64,000 nucleotides of DNA from Nicotiana tabacum (GCF_000715075.1 NC_134102.1:98163766-98227765), one strand, 5' to 3'. Numbered from the stretch's first letter, positions 23,431 to 35,656 are shown. Program-made: numbers and translations. Notes: generated from the letters alone by a model not told the origin.

Positions 23431-24760
23431 CATGAGGTTAGATATTTCAGAACCCAGTCGGGTTCTAGCTTGTACAGTCGCTCGGTCTTCTTTATATGAG
23501 CGCATCAGAGAGAGGCAATATGATGATCCTCACTTACTTGTCCTTAAGGACACGGTGCGGCACGGCGATGCCAAACAGGTTGCTGTGGGGGAAGATAGAG
23601 TTTCGCGAATGCAGGGTCGTATTTGTGTGCCTAATGTGGATGGGCTTCGTGAATTAATTCATGAAGAGGCACACAGTTCTAGGTATTCTATTCATCCAGG
23701 TACCACCAAAATGTATCAAGATTTGCGGCAACATTATTGGTGGAGGAGAATGAAAAAGGATATAGTTGCATATGTAGCTCGGTGTCTGAATTGTCAGCAA
23801 GTTAAGTACGAGCATCAGAGACCTGGTGGTCTGCATCAGAAGTTAGAAATTCCTGAGTGAAAGTGGGAGCGTATCACAATGGATTTTGTTGTTGGGCTCG
23901 CACAGACTCAGAGAAAATATGATGCAGTTTGGGTCATTGTGGACAAGTTGACCAAGTCAGCACATTTCATATCAGTGGCAGTTGCCTATTCTTCAGAGAG
24001 GTTAGCTGAAATTTACATTCGTAAGATTGTACGCCTTCACGGTGTGCCCATGTCTATTATTTCAGATTGAGGTACGCAGTTTACCTTACATTTCTGGAGG
24101 GCTGTACATCGTGAGTTAGGCACGCGGGTGGAGATGAGTACAGCATTTCATCCACAGATAGACGGACAGTCAGAGCGCACTATTCAGATATTGGAATATA
24201 TGCCCCGCTCTTGTGTTATAGACTTTGGAGGTTCTTGGGATCATTTCTTGCCACTTGCGGAGTTTGCTTATAATAATAGTTACCAGTCGAGCATTCAGAT
24301 GGCTCCATATAAGGCATTATAGCGAAGGCGATGCCGATCGCCAATTGGTTGGTTTGAACCGGGAGAGGCTCGGTTGTTGGGTACCGATTTGGTACAGGAT
24401 GCCTTGGATAAGGTCAAGATTATTCAGGATCGACTTCGCACAGCTCAGTCTAGGCAAAAGAGTTATGCCGACCGTAAAGTTCGTGATATTGCATTCATGG
24501 TTAGAGAACGAATATTGCTCCGGGTTTCACCTATGAAAGGTGTAATGAGGTTCGGAAAGAAGGGCAAGTTGAGCCCTAGGTATATCGGACCCTTTGAAAT
24601 TCTTGAAAGGGTGGGTGAAGTAGCCTACAGGCTTGCGTTATCTCCTAGTTTATCAACGGTTCATCCGGTGTTCCATGTGTCTATGCTCCGGAAATATCAT
24701 GGTGATCCGTCCCATGTGTTAGATTTCAACTCGGTCCAATTGGACAAAGATTTGACTTAC
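23431..24760 (+). pseudogene. Integrase zinc finger and catalytic core (chromovirus)
   Basis: The HHCC finger is visible as [13 protein letters not shown] and [16 protein letters not shown] (23660-23830). The core has MDFVVGL (first Asp, 23879), IISD with a stop replacing the next Arg (TGA at 24068, from CGA), and DGQSERTIQ with the catalytic Glu (24161-24188). GPY-like [12 protein letters not shown] and [15 protein letters not shown] follow. Stops at 23858 (TGA for Trp), 24068 and 24320 (TAG for Tyr) and a frameshift near 24766 inactivate it. Family role: inserting the DNA copy. Confidence 0.93.
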
Positions 24761-24963
24761 GAGAGGAGCCGGTGGCTATTCTAGCCCGGCAGGTCCGACA
24801 GTTGAGATCAAAGAGTTATCCTTCAATTCGGACGCAATGGAGAGGTCAGCCGGTAGAGGCATCTACCTGGGAGTCCAGTCAGACATGCAGAGTAAATATC
24901 CACACCTTTTCTCCAGCTCAGGTACTTTTTCTAACTCCATTCGAGGACGAACGTTTGTTTTAG
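24761..24963 (+). pseudogene. C-terminal chromodomain-like tail of integrase
   Basis: In the shifted frame: [34 protein letters not shown], and the end TPFEDERLF followed by TAG at 24961. This is the divergent chromodomain placed after integrase in plant chromoviruses. It is thought to steer insertion to heterochromatin. Two or three positions after STWES are out of frame with the family pattern. Confidence 0.8.
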
Positions 24964-24973
24964 AGGTGGAGAA
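24961..24973 (+). other. Polypurine tract of the chromovirus
   Basis: TAGAGGTGGAGAA directly before the 3' LTR start TGTGATGACC. It overlaps the pol stop codon. Confidence 0.85.
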
Positions 24974-26481
24974 TGTGATGACCCAAAATATCATCTTTAA
25001 ATTTAATAAGTAATTCTGTGTTCTAAGACCTCGAAAAGCATCATTTATCATTTCTCGACTTGCGTGCGCAGTCCGTATAATTTTTCGGAAAGTTTTTATG
25101 TGAAAAATGGATTAAAATGGGAAATAGAGCTTTTAAACTCAACTGAGTTGACTTTGGTCAACAGTTTTAGCAAACGGACCCGGGTCAGTATTTTGACAGT
25201 TCCGGTAGCTTTGTATCGTGATTTGGGACTTGGACGTATGCCCGAAATTTAATTTGGAGGTCCCTAACTCAAGTTATGACCATTTAACGGAACTAGCAAT
25301 TTAAAGGCTAAATGTTCCAAGTTTAACCACGGGGTTGACTTTTTGATATCGGAGCTGGAATCCGATTCTGGAAATTTGAACAGCTCCGCTATGTCATTTA
25401 TGACTTCTGTCCCAAATTTGAAGTCATTCCGGATTCATTTAATATGTTTTGGCACGAGATTTGCAAATTGAAAGCTTAAAACTCAAAGTTCGAATCGGCG
25501 TGTGAATTGTAATTTTAGTGTTGTTTGACGTGATTTTAGACACCGAGTCAGTCCGTATTATGTTACGGGACTTGTTGGTATATTCGAGCGGGGTCCCGAG
25601 TACCCCGAGAGTGAAACAGATTGAAATCGGAATAAGAATTGGACTTAAGAAAAATCTAAAATTTTGAGTTCTGGTGTAATCGCGGAATTTTGACCGCAGG
25701 TGCAAGCTCGCAGATGCGGTCTTCGCAGGTGCGGCCCTTTTGCGCGGAAGCGGACGTCGCAGGTGCAACATTTTGTCCTCAGGCGCGGAACCTCGCCTGG
25801 CAGCCCCACTTTGCAAATGCGAGCTAAGTCTCACAAATGCGAGACCGCAGGTGCGAAAATATAGCCTGCAAATGCGAAAATACTGGGAAGAATACATAAA
25901 ATCGGGTCTTAGCCATTTTTACTCATTTTTGAGTTTTAAGTCTCGGATTCGGGCGATTTTAAGGGGGATTTTCACGACTTTGAACTGGGTAAGTGTTCTT
26001 TATCATAAAGTGATTATATTTCACAAATCCATGTCTATATTCATCATTTATTTCGGATTTAGATGGAAGAAATTGGAATTTTTGTAAAACTTTCCAAAAA
26101 TAAAAAATTAAGATTTGAAAGTCCATTTGATATCGGAATTGGACAAATTTGGTATGGTTGAACTCGTATCGGAACGGGTGTTCGGATTTCGCGAGTTTTT
26201 TTGGGATTTGAGACGTGGATCCCACTACCGAATATTTTAATTAATTTCAGATTTTTATCCAGAAAATTTGTAAATTCATATGGAATTAATCCCTTTGATT
26301 AGTATTGAATATATTGAATTGTTTGTGAATAGATTTGAAGCTTTCGTAGGCAAATTTAAAAGGAAAATTTGTGGTTGAATAATTGATTGGAATTTGCAAA
26401 GCGAGGTAAGTGTCGGGGTTAACCTTGACTTGAGGGAATAGAACCCTTAAATTATTTGTTATGTGAATTGCATTTAAACGG

Positions 26482-26511
26482 CGTATAGGCGAGGTGACGA
26501 GTGCCTATACG
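26482..26511 (+). promoter_or_regulatory. GAGGTGACGAG hairpin, chromovirus 3' LTR
   Basis: CGTATAGGC pairs perfectly with GCCTATACG (nine bases) around GAGGTGACGAGT. Confidence 0.75.
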
Positions 26512-26869
26512 TCGTCAAATTAATTATTTGCCTGCTTATTTGAAAAATTATAAATTGTTTTTAATCATAAATTAATTATTATAATAATTATTTCTCTCTT
26601 ATTCTTTGCAAATATAAATTTTTGAATTCCTGCATTAATTGTTACATGCTATTTGAATTATGTGCCTTAATTGTTATTTGACATTTAGCATAATAAATAT
26701 TAAACTACCTATTTTCTCCCTGATTTCTATAATAATTTGCTATTTGTCATTGTTTGCTTCATAATTAAACCATAATTATTGTATGCTTGTTGTCTCGTAA
26801 TTTTATATTAATTGTTAAATTTATTGGGAAAACTTTCCTCTATAAGAATTGGTAAATGAAAATGTTGGA

Positions 26870-27375
26870 GGAGCGGGTTGCACGCCGCAACATGATTGAT
26901 TATAATGAATATATTGGAGGATCGGGTTGCACGCCGCAACAGACTTATTAAAAGTCAATATTGGAGGATCGGGTTGCACGCCGCAACAGACTTATTAAAA
27001 GTCAATATTGGAGGATCGGATTGCACGCCGCAATAGACTTATTAAAAGTCAATATTGGAGGATCGGGTTGCACGCAGCAATAAACTTATTAAAAGTCAAT
27101 ATTGGAGGATCGGGTTGCACGCCGCAACAGACTTATTAAAAATCAATATTGGAGGATCGAGTTGCACGCCGCAACAGACTTATTAAAAGTCAATATTGGA
27201 GGATCGGGTTGCATGCCGCAACAGACTTGTTAAAAAGTTAATGTTAGAGGATCGGGTTGCACGCCGCAACAGACTTGATTAAAATGAATATGTTGGAGGA
27301 GCGGGTTGCACGCCGCAACATAACTGAATGTGAATATATTGTGAGAGCGGGTTGCACGCTGCAACAGAAATAATG
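26870..27375 (+). repeat. Eleven-unit hairpin minisatellite, 3' LTR
   Basis: Same 47 bp unit as at 19130-19585 with GTTGC-ACGCC-GCAAC hairpins. It has one unit more than the 5' LTR, so unit number has changed since the two LTRs were made. Confidence 0.9.
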
Positions 27376-27990
27376 GAAATGATAATTGGTTATGACTGCT
27401 GAGTTGCCGTCAATTATTATAAATGAATTACCTGATTTATTCCTATTATTGTTGTTGTTACTAATATTGCGTACAGGTTAATGTAAGTAAACCGTCTTAG
27501 CCTCGTCACTACTTCGTCGAGGTTAGGCTCAGCTCTTACCAGTACATGGAGTCGGTTGTACTGATACTACACTCTGCACTTCTTGTGCAGATTTTGGAGT
27601 TGGTCCCAGCGGCGTACCATAGACTTTCAGCTATCAGAGAAGACTTGAGGTATAACTGCATGGCGTCCGCAGTTCTGAAGTCCCCGTCTATTATACTTTA
27701 GCGGTGTGTTTATTTCTAGACAACTTTATATTATCCAGACCTTTATTTATATTTATTCTAGAAGCTCGTGCACTTGTGACACCAATTCTGGGATGGTATT
27801 TAGACACCGCTGTTTGATGGATTATTTCACTATATTTCAAACTTTGCTTCCGTATTTGTTTCCTTGTTATTAATAAATTTAAAATTATTTTAAAAATGGA
27901 TAATATTATTCTAACGTTGGCTTGCCTAGCAAGTGAAATGTTAGGCACCATTACGGTCCGAAGGTGGGAATTTCGGGTCGTGACAGTCTT

Positions 27991-28620
27991 GTTAGTGAAA
28001 ACTCGCAAAGAGCACTATAAGGCGATGATGAGAAGAGAAATGAGAGAGGTTATCTTGTGAAAACCAGCAAAGGGCACTACTAATCAAAAAGAGGATCCTC
28101 ATTAGCATCGACACAGACCTGGGCAAGGTTTCTCGATTTCGAGGCAAAAGTTGTGATGAATTTCTAAAGGTCGATTAGTTTATAGGGATCAGGCATCCAG
28201 TCCAAAAGGCATGAGATGTTTATTGAAGTTTTCATGTACTCCCAGATAAGTCCTTTAATTTTTGTTCCCCGAAAGGGACACCTCTTGTTTATACTCATTC
28301 TCCATTCCATTGTTGTTTTTCTTTGAATCCCTTCCGGTATAACTTCGTGTCAAAATAAAGGCAAAGAAAGGATGGTAAGACCGATTACAGGGCTCTCGTT
28401 TGAAGCGAACAGATACATTAAAAAGACACCCAACCTCGGTAAGGGCATCAAGGCCACAAATTGACCACTACTTTGAACACTCACAATTTTTCTTTGTTTG
28501 CAGTAGGAACAAAGCAGTGCAAAATGGCAATTCCTAAAGGACGAATGTCACTAAAGGTAAGTTTCCTCAAAATCTCCACTTTCCTTTATTTTTAGAATGC
28601 ATCACTAATGTTCATACCTC
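27991..28620 (+). other. 3' non-coding DNA of the Ogre/Tat-type element, part 2
   Basis: Continues from 17217 after the chromovirus and its duplicated GTCTT. Phrases such as GTGAAAACTCGCAAAGAGCA and TTGTGAAAACCAGCAAAGGG are repeated in short range. No coding sequence supported. Confidence 0.7.
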
Positions 28621-28624
28621 TCAT

Positions 28625-30065
28625 TTTCGTTAGCTTAACCCGGGTAGAACCTTTTTCGCCTAAGGGGATCTAGCTCATAGTTCCGGGTACAAATACTCTT
28701 CGCCCAAGTTTGTTTTTCATAGCTTAACCCACGTAGAACCTTTTTCACCTAGGAGGTCCACCTCATAGTTCCGGGTAGAAGTACTCTTCGCTCAGGTTGT
28801 TTTTGCGTAGCTAACCCAGGTAGAACCTTTTCGCCTAGGGGGATCCAGCTCATAGTTTCCGGGTAGAAGTACTCTTCGCTCAGGATGTTTTACGCAGCTT
28901 AACCCAGGTAGAACCTTTTCTACTAGGGGGATCCAGCTCATAGTTCCGGGTAGAAGTACTCTTCGCTCAGGATGTTTTACGCAGCATAACCCAGGTAGAA
29001 CTTTTTCGCCTAGGGGGATCCAGCTCAAAGTTCCGGGTAGAAGTACTCTTCGCTCAGGTTGTTTTACGTAGCTGAACCCAGGTAGAACCTTTTTGTCTAG
29101 GGGAATCCAGCTCATAGTTCCAGGTAGAAGTACTCTTCGCTTAGGATGTTTTACATAGCTTAACCCAGGTAGAACCCTTTCTCCTAGGGGGATCCAGCTC
29201 ATAGTTTTGAGTAGAAGTGCTCTTCGCTCAGGATGTTTTACGTAGCTTAACCCAGGTAGAATATTTTCGCCTAGGGGGATCTAGCTCATAGCTTTGGGTA
29301 GAAGTACTCTTCGCTCAGGATGTTTTTCGTAGCTTAACCCAGGTAGAACATTTTCACCTAGGGGGATCCAACTCATATGTCTGGGTAGAAGTACTCTTCG
29401 CTCAGGTTGTTTTACGTAGCTTAGCCCAGGTAGAAACCTTTCGCCTAGGAGGATCCAACTCATATTTCCGGGTAGAAGTACTCTTCGCCCAGGCTTATTT
29501 TTCGTAGCTTAACTCAGGTAGAAACTTTTCGCCAAGAGGGATCCATCTCATAGTTCCGGGTAGAAGTACTTCTCGCTCAGGATGTTTTACGTAGCTTAAC
29601 CCAGGTAGAACCTTTTCGCCTAGGGGGATCCAGCTCATAGTTTCGAGTAGAAGTACTCTTCGCTCAGGTTGTTTTTCGTAGCTTAACCCAGGTAGAACTT
29701 TTTCGCCTAGGGGGATCTAGCTCATATTTCTGGGTATAAATACTCTTCACCCAAGTTTGTTTTTCGTAGCTTAACCCAGGTAGAATCTTTTCACCTAGGG
29801 GGATCCAGCTCTTAGTTCCGAGTATAAGTACTTTTCGCTCAGGTTGTTTTATGTAGCTTAACCCAGGTAGAACCTTTTTGCCTAGGGAGATCCAACTCAT
29901 ATTTTCGGGTATAAGTACTCTTCGCCCAAGTTTGGTTTTTGTACTTTAACACCGGGTAAAACATTTTCTCTTAGGGGGATCCAGATCATATCTCCGGGTA
30001 GAAGTACTCTTCGCCCAAGTTTGTTTTTCGTAGTTTAACACCAGGTAGAACCTTTTTCGCCCAGG
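28625..30065 (+). repeat. 87-bp tandem array in Ogre/Tat 3' region
   Basis: About 17 units with a period near 87 bp (starts of AACCCAGGTAGAAC at about 28813, 28901, 28988, 29075, 29162, 29249 and onward). The unit includes GTAGCTTAACCCAGG, CCTAGGGGGATCCAGCTCA, GTTCCGGGTAGAAGTACTC and TTCGCTCAGG. Hypervariable tandem arrays in 3' regions are known for Ogre/Tat elements and can seed satellites. Because 87 is a multiple of three, the minus strand shows long open frames that are repeat artefacts. Confidence 0.95.
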
Positions 30066-30720
30066 ATGATTCAATATTTTTTCGGTAATACAGGGTACCA
30101 ACCCCTGGTTACATTTCCCTTTCAGTAATATAGGGTACCAACCCCTAGTTATATTTTCTTTAATAATACAAAATATCAACCCCTAGTTACATCCTTTTTC
30201 AGTAATACAGGGCGCTAACCCCTAGTTACCTTTCTTCTTCTTTTTTCCCAGTAATACAGGGTACTAACCCCTGGTTATATTTCCTTACCAGTATATGGTA
30301 TACCAATCCCTAACTGTGTTTTCTAACATAGGGTCACCATTCCCTAGTTCATGTTAATTTAGGCATGGGGTACACCACTCCCTAGTCTGTTTACCAGTAT
30401 AGGGTACATCAATCCCTAGCTGTATTTTTCAATATATGGTACATCACTCCCTAGTTGAGTTGAGATGAAATATAGGGTAAATCACTCCTTGATCTCCTTA
30501 TAAGTATAGGGTATACCAATCCCTAGTTGATATGATCTTAAATGTAGGGTACACCACTCCCTGGTATCTTTGTTAATAAGGGATACACCATTCCCTAGCC
30601 ACATTGTTTTCCAACATAAGGACACCAATCCTTAGTTGAGACACCATTTAAAAGAACACAATCCAAAAAAAAACACATGACATTTTCAGGGTACACCACT
30701 CCCGACCTTTTATTACTTTC
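30066..30720 (+). repeat. Second tandem array with covarying hairpins
   Basis: About 14-15 degenerate units of 35-50 bp with the core AGGGTACACCACTCCCT. Each core is an inverted repeat. Arms change together: CAGGG/CCCTG (30090, 30256), TAGGG/CCCTA (30130, 30400), GGGA/TCCC (30590) and TAAGGA/TCCTTA (30616). It directly follows the 87-bp array. Confidence 0.85.
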
Positions 30721-31421
30721 AATAAAGAAGTAGTTTAGAATTTTGTTACAATAACTCACGAAATTTTTCTAGTGAAAACTGGGGCAGAAAATTTTTGTTC
30801 GTTTGTTTGTTTTGGTGTCTGAGCAGGTTTTACCTCGAGGCACATGGTTCTAGATGACCAAAAGAAGAATTCGCAATCCACAATAAAGAAAACAAAACAA
30901 AAAAAGTGAATCCAAAGTGTAGAAGTGGATGAAAAGATGTGGATTTCTCGAGACGATTGAAGTTACGAGCTTTACATTTTCTGTTTTAGTCAAAAGAAGC
31001 CGTAGAAGAATGAACTAGCACCTGCAGCTAGCAAGCATCAAGGTTCAGATCAGAGTCTGCGTGAAGAACCAGTCAAGACTCAAGATCAAATTTTAGAAAA
31101 CTTATAAATAGGAATCTTGTAACTCATAGCTGATAGGTTTGTTTAGTTTCTTTTGATTTTGATGTAATAACATGACCACAGACTAGAGCCTCGACAGAAC
31201 CTCACTCGACTCTCAAACACATTATTCCATCACTCTTCTTAAACTACACACGACCTGATTCTCTTATAACTCGGGATATGTAGGCCGTCCAAACCAGGAC
31301 TCGGTTGCACTCTTTTCTCTTATCTCTTCCCTTTTGAATAATGGTATGGCCAAAAATTAGTCATATCGCTCATCTTTTCTTTGCCTAAAAACTCTTCATG
31401 TTTCCAAGCAAAGAGGGGTAG
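30721..31421 (+). other. 3' end of the Ogre/Tat interior with polypurine tract
   Basis: Non-coding. Includes CTGGGGCAGAAAATTTTTG near 30780 and an AT-rich tail. GCAAAGAGGGGTAG (31408-31421) is the polypurine tract, next to the 3' LTR start. Confidence 0.8.
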
Positions 31422-33468
31422 TGTGAGCACCTAATTTTTGACCATGCTTGAATTTTTTCTCACTCATCTCACCAATACCTCACTTCCCACTCCATCATTC
31501 ACGCTCTCATTTTTCCCACGCGTGTCCCCACTCTACTTTCACACCCATTCCCCCATTCATGTCCCTCCACTCCTTGTCCCCCACTCACAACCCCATATAA
31601 CAATTTCCTTCATGGACAACACACACACAAGGAGATATAGATATGGAAATAAAGAGATTAGAGAGGAGGAAAAATGGAAAGAGAGAGAGAGAACGAAAAA
31701 AGCATTTTGCTTATGCATTTTCAAGCTCCATAGAAAAAGCTGAAAAATCAGCCATTAAAATAGCCCTTAAACTCCATAGTTCTCCTACCCATAAGCCTCT
31801 TATTTTGTCTTTTTTTTCTCCATCAAAATACAACTTCTTTTGTTTTAAAATAGCAGCTAAAATGTGCTCAATTTCAGCCTAAAACACTCCTGAAACAGCC
31901 ATGAAACTTCTCCACTTTTTAGTCAGTTTTGTGTTTCCGACAAAGTTGTGCCGTTGGAGGTTCTCGGTTGTGGTCGCTGCTCTTGGTTTGATTGTTGAGT
32001 AGCAGCAGTTTTAAAGTTTGGATTCAATCAATACAAGGTTTAGTTTTACTTCCCTGACCAATTTTTAATATGATGTTTGTTTCTTTGTCTTTTTAGCCAT
32101 ATGAATATTCTATTTTTTTAAATGTGATGATTGTTTATTTTCTTGTCTTTTGTTAACTTAATGCCTTGAATCAGTAAATCTAACGAATTAAACATATAAG
32201 GAAAATGTTTGTTGCTTTAAAAATAAAAGCAATTTTGTTGTAATATGTTTAAACTGAGTGAGACGGTGGGATTTATCGGCACTAGACTAAGAAGGATTTG
32301 GACTTAATTCAAAAGAGGGTTAAGACATGTAATTCCTTTAAGTGACTTTGGTCATAAATTAATTAGACAAAGTTTTGTTTTGTTAATTTGGTTGGCGTTG
32401 AGTCTTGGAATTGGATTAATCGCATCAAAACAATAAAAAAGGAGCCGCGCATTTGAGCCGAGTTTATATGGAATTTTTGGAGTTGCTATTTCTTTGTTGA
32501 CTTAATTAATGTGGAATTTTGAATTTTTTGGGCATCTGCTCTGTTTAGAAAATTAGTTGATATTCCAGTTTCACTTGTTTGAGCTTGTTCCTTATCTAGT
32601 TGGTTTTCTTATTGGATATTAAATTAGTTGAATATTTTAAAGTATAGCGGGGCAGTGGGGTGATTTAACAAGCTACTAGGATTTGAGTTTAGGTACTATA
32701 TCATCTTAGTTAGTCCATTTATTTTTTTCCTTAATAAATCCATAACAATAGAATAGACTTTCTTATCCTTCTCTAAAAAATAATCTTCCATAATTCATGG
32801 CCTTACAATAATCTCAATTCATAGAAAAAAATAATCAACGTATGAATATCCGTAAGATACTTTTAGGTGCATTTTAATCTATTATCGTGATTGTGTACAC
32901 GTTCGCATGACATAGTTATGATTCCCAAAATAAATCAAGGTACGCGTTCGCGTGACTTTGGCCAAACAATCATAACAAATAAATAAAGTATTATTAATTG
33001 TATACACATATGTGTGACATAATTTTGGCACAATAAACAAAACGGATTCACATACGTGATTCGTTTCAAAGATAATTTCTTATTTTAATAATTAAAAGCG
33101 AATAGATAAACACTTGAAAACTAATAAATCAAAGTTTATCCAAAATTAATTCAAGCCAAGTTATAGTCAATAAAGCGACCGTGCTAGAACCACGGGACTC
33201 AGTGAATGCTTTACACCTTATCCCCGGTCAACATAATTCCTTAATCGGACTTTATTTTCGCAAACCAATAATGAAAGAGTCAAATCTTCCTTTGAATAGG
33301 GATTCAAATAAAAGGTGACTTGGAACACCCAAATATCAAATTTCAAGTGGCGACTCTGAATAATAAAATAATTCCTACTTCAAAAATGTCACTTTAACTG
33401 GAAAAACTCTTTAACCTACAGCAATCCATAAAACACATATCTTTTGGGGGGTAAAAGGTGGTGTGACA
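31422..33468 (+). mobile_element. 3' LTR of the Ogre/Tat-type element
   Basis: 2,047 bp, TGTGAGCACC...GTGTGACA, paired with 7593-9652 and followed by ATAGC. A roughly 30 bp gap near 31570 relative to the 5' LTR and scattered substitutions are the main differences. CG motifs are at 32885-33060. Confidence 0.93.
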
Positions 33469-33473
33469 ATAGC

Positions 33474-34886
33474 TATGCTTTTACCTTGTATGTTACTGTT
33501 ATTCCTACTCTTTTACATGAATTACTGCTGCTACATGTTCTCCTCGAATTCATGCATTTACTTGTTATTAGCCTACATGTGTTACATACCTCTATGTATT
33601 ACGTGATTTTTCTATTAGGTGTCTTGACCCGTTGCATGCCTTCCCTTACTACCTGCATTCACTTGCTATGTATCTTTACTTGTTTCATGTCGCCATTTGC
33701 TACATAATTTCACTTATTACACACCTCTACGTGGTACTTATCTCTACTTGACGTACATCCTTCCTTGTTTCATGTTCTACACTTCTTTGCTTAGCCGGAT
33801 TGAGTGACTTTTAGATTGGTTGTGTATTTGTGCTTTGTGGAAGCTATGCCTTTATATGTGGGAGACTAGTTTTGGGTTGTCATGATGCTCATCTTATTTT
33901 CTTGAGTTTGTATTCCTAGTTGAATTTCGCATGTTAGTTTTCTTGGTATTACATTGTAAATTTCTAGCGCTTGGTTCTTGTCAAATTATTTTATATGAAT
34001 CTATATATTTATATTGGGATCGGGTTAAACGCCGCAATAGTATTGATATCATATATGTGGAATCGGGTTGCACGCCATAATGAAGAAGATGTATTGATAT
34101 TATATATGGGATCGGGTTGCACGCCGTAACGGTATTGTTATGAGATATGAGATCGGGTTGCATGCTACAACGGTATTGATATTATATGTGAATCGGATCA
34201 CATACCGTAACGGAGAAGATATTATATTTGGGATCGGGTTGCACGCTGCAACAAAGAAGAATTACTATGGTTATTCTTGTCTATTGATTTCTGTTATTAT
34301 ATTGTGTTGTGAAACTGAGAAGGGAAGATATTCTGGGGACCTCTATCATTTGTATTCTTGTTTCATTTATTATGTGATTATGCATCTCTTTCTCGTATTG
34401 CTCTTTTTGCCTATCATCTGCACACGTAAAATATTGAGTGAGTAGCATTAACTTAATCCACATCACTACTTTATCGAGGTTAGTCAAGATATTTACTGAG
34501 TACATGGGGTCGGTTGTACTCATACTACACTTCTGCACCTTGCATGCAGATCTTGGAGTTGCGTAGCTGTGGAAGACGGAGCCTTGCATTGAAGACATAC
34601 CTGCGTTCCAGATTGAAGCTACCTCTTGTTCATGGTAGTTTAGGATTCATCTCTATTTATGTGAACTTCAAACAAATATTATATTTATTCTTCATATCAG
34701 CTTTGTAAATCTAGATCATAGTGGCTCATAACTTGTACTACCAGTTCTTGGGAGGTTGTATAAAATTCAGTTATTTAGTTTGTGTTGTTAATAATCTATT
34801 ACTTGAGTTACATCATTCTAAGTTTGGCTTACTTAGCACTGGGGTTATGTGCCATCACGACTAAGTGAATTTTTGGATCGTGACCA
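33474..34886 (+). mobile_element. LTR-A, right piece
   Basis: Continues LTR-A after the Ogre/Tat element. It has a six-unit GTTGCACGCC minisatellite (34015-34255), CACATCACTAC (decayed form of CTCGTCACTAC) near 34459, GTACATGGGGTCGGTTGTAC at 34500-34519, TCTGCA...TGCAGA (34532-34550) and the end GGATCGTGACCA. No target duplication could be matched with the left end. Confidence 0.7.
34015..34255 (+). repeat. Six-unit hairpin minisatellite in LTR-A
   Basis: Units of about 40-45 bp with GGATCGGGTTGCACGCCGYAACGG, related to the chromovirus minisatellite although the rest of the LTR differs. Confidence 0.85.
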
Positions 34887-35196
34887 TGGGGAAGTGGGGG
34901 TAGGGTAAGGGATTTAGGTAAAGGGAATGGGGAGTGAGAGGCTACCGAATGAAGTACCGGTATAATCGTTCTGGTATGTACCCTTAAGGTACCGAACCAC
35001 TACCCTTAAGGTTTTTGTTTTTAAATTTAGCCATTTTTTACCGTTAGCCAACAGTTATTTTATTAAAAAAATAGTCGTTGGCAACAGTCAAAATGGCTAT
35101 TTTTATCTTCCCTACACCCTAACATCCTTCCTACCCCCTAATTTATGCTTTTAATTTCTAAGTTTGTTTAATTATTTTTTGGTCATATTTTAAAAC

Positions 35197-35204
35197 TATA
35201 AATA
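35197..35204 (+). promoter_or_regulatory. TATA-box-like motif
   Basis: TATAAATA in the context AAACTATAAATACCTC, followed by pyrimidine-rich DNA. A plausible start region of the hAT-like element. No open frame of size follows. Confidence 0.35.
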
Positions 35205-35483
35205 CCTCATTTTATTCTTTCATTTTTCATACAAAACTCCTCGCTCTCTAGTTGCAACTATTATTCTATCACTCAATTATTTTTCTATAACTTCTTAAGC
35301 ATCAACATTAATTATACGGAAGCTTATTTTTAGTTGGCGCTATACCACTAGTCGGAGCAATTTTCTTTCATCGACATCAATTATATATTGACATTTGGTA
35401 CACTCATTTCAACTTCTATTTATTTTTGTTATACATGTATTGCTATTTATTGTTATTTCAATTATTTATTTGAAAAATGGCGT

Positions 35484-35656
35484 TGTGGGGCTTCGAGTCA
35501 CCCCAAGAGCAATGTGGGGAGTTCTTGGAGGGAAGGGTGGCGAGGGTCTATTGGAAACAGCATCTCTGTCTGATGGTAGGGGTAAGGTCTGCGTACACAC
35601 TATCTTCTCCATGCCCCACTAGTGAGATTATACTGGGTTGTTGTTGTTGTTGTTAT
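35484..35656 (+). mobile_element. 5'-truncated TS-type SINE
   Basis: GCTTCGAGTCACCCC matches a tRNA B-box (GGTTCGANTCC). It is followed by the well-known Solanaceae SINE body (GGGAGTTCTTGGAGGGAAGG, GGTAAGGTCTGCGTACACAC) and the tail ATTATACTGGG plus (TTG)4-5. The A-box part is missing. ATTTGAA occurs on both sides and may be the remnant of a target duplication. Confidence 0.85.

Larger units (their letters stand above)
17223..27985 (+). mobile_element. Chromovirus-type Ty3/gypsy retrotransposon, 10.8 kb
   Basis: LTRs 17223-20202 and 24974-27985 begin TGTGATGAC and end GTGACA. Identical flanks GTCTT lie at 17218-17222 and 27986-27990. An iMet-type primer site follows the 5' LTR and a polypurine tract precedes the 3' LTR. 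The coding order is gag, protease, reverse transcriptase, RNase H, integrase and a C-terminal chromodomain-like tail, as in Tekay-like chromoviruses. Six in-frame stops, two frameshifts and a gag deletion make it inactive. It is nested in the Ogre/Tat 3' non-coding region and is the most complete element here. Confidence 0.96.
24974..27985 (+). mobile_element. 3' LTR of the chromovirus
   Basis: 3,012 bp, the same layout as the 5' LTR. The motif cluster is at 25680-25880, the GAGGTGACGAG hairpin at 26482-26511, an eleven-unit minisatellite at 26870-27375, CTCGTCAC at 27502-27509 and the perfect hairpin TCTGCAC-TTCTT-GTGCAGA at 27573-27591. LTR divergence looks like a few per cent by eye. An exact value needs alignment. 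Confidence 0.95.
7593..33468 (+). mobile_element. Giant Ogre/Tat-type LTR retrotransposon with nested insertions
   Basis: Both LTRs begin TGTGAGCACC and end GTGTGACA. The element is flanked by an identical 5 bp duplication ATAGC (7588-7592 and 33469-33473). A primer site follows the 5' LTR and a purine tract precedes the 3' LTR. Gross length is 25.9 kb. Subtracting the solo LTR at 12629 and the chromovirus at 17223 leaves about 11.4 kb. Gag and the integrase tail are of the Tat/Ogre type. Protease, reverse transcriptase, RNase H and the integrase core are missing, so the copy must have been non-autonomous before or after insertion. Confidence 0.93.

Noticed and set aside
28792..29463. Minus-strand frames of 136 and 60 codons with a 29-residue repeat
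   Set aside because: The period of the DNA array is 87 bp, a multiple of three, so an open frame repeats by itself. No start, domain or promoter supports a protein.
28625..30720. Possible CRISPR-like array
   Set aside because: Units are contiguous tandem repeats without unique spacers, in a plant LTR element.
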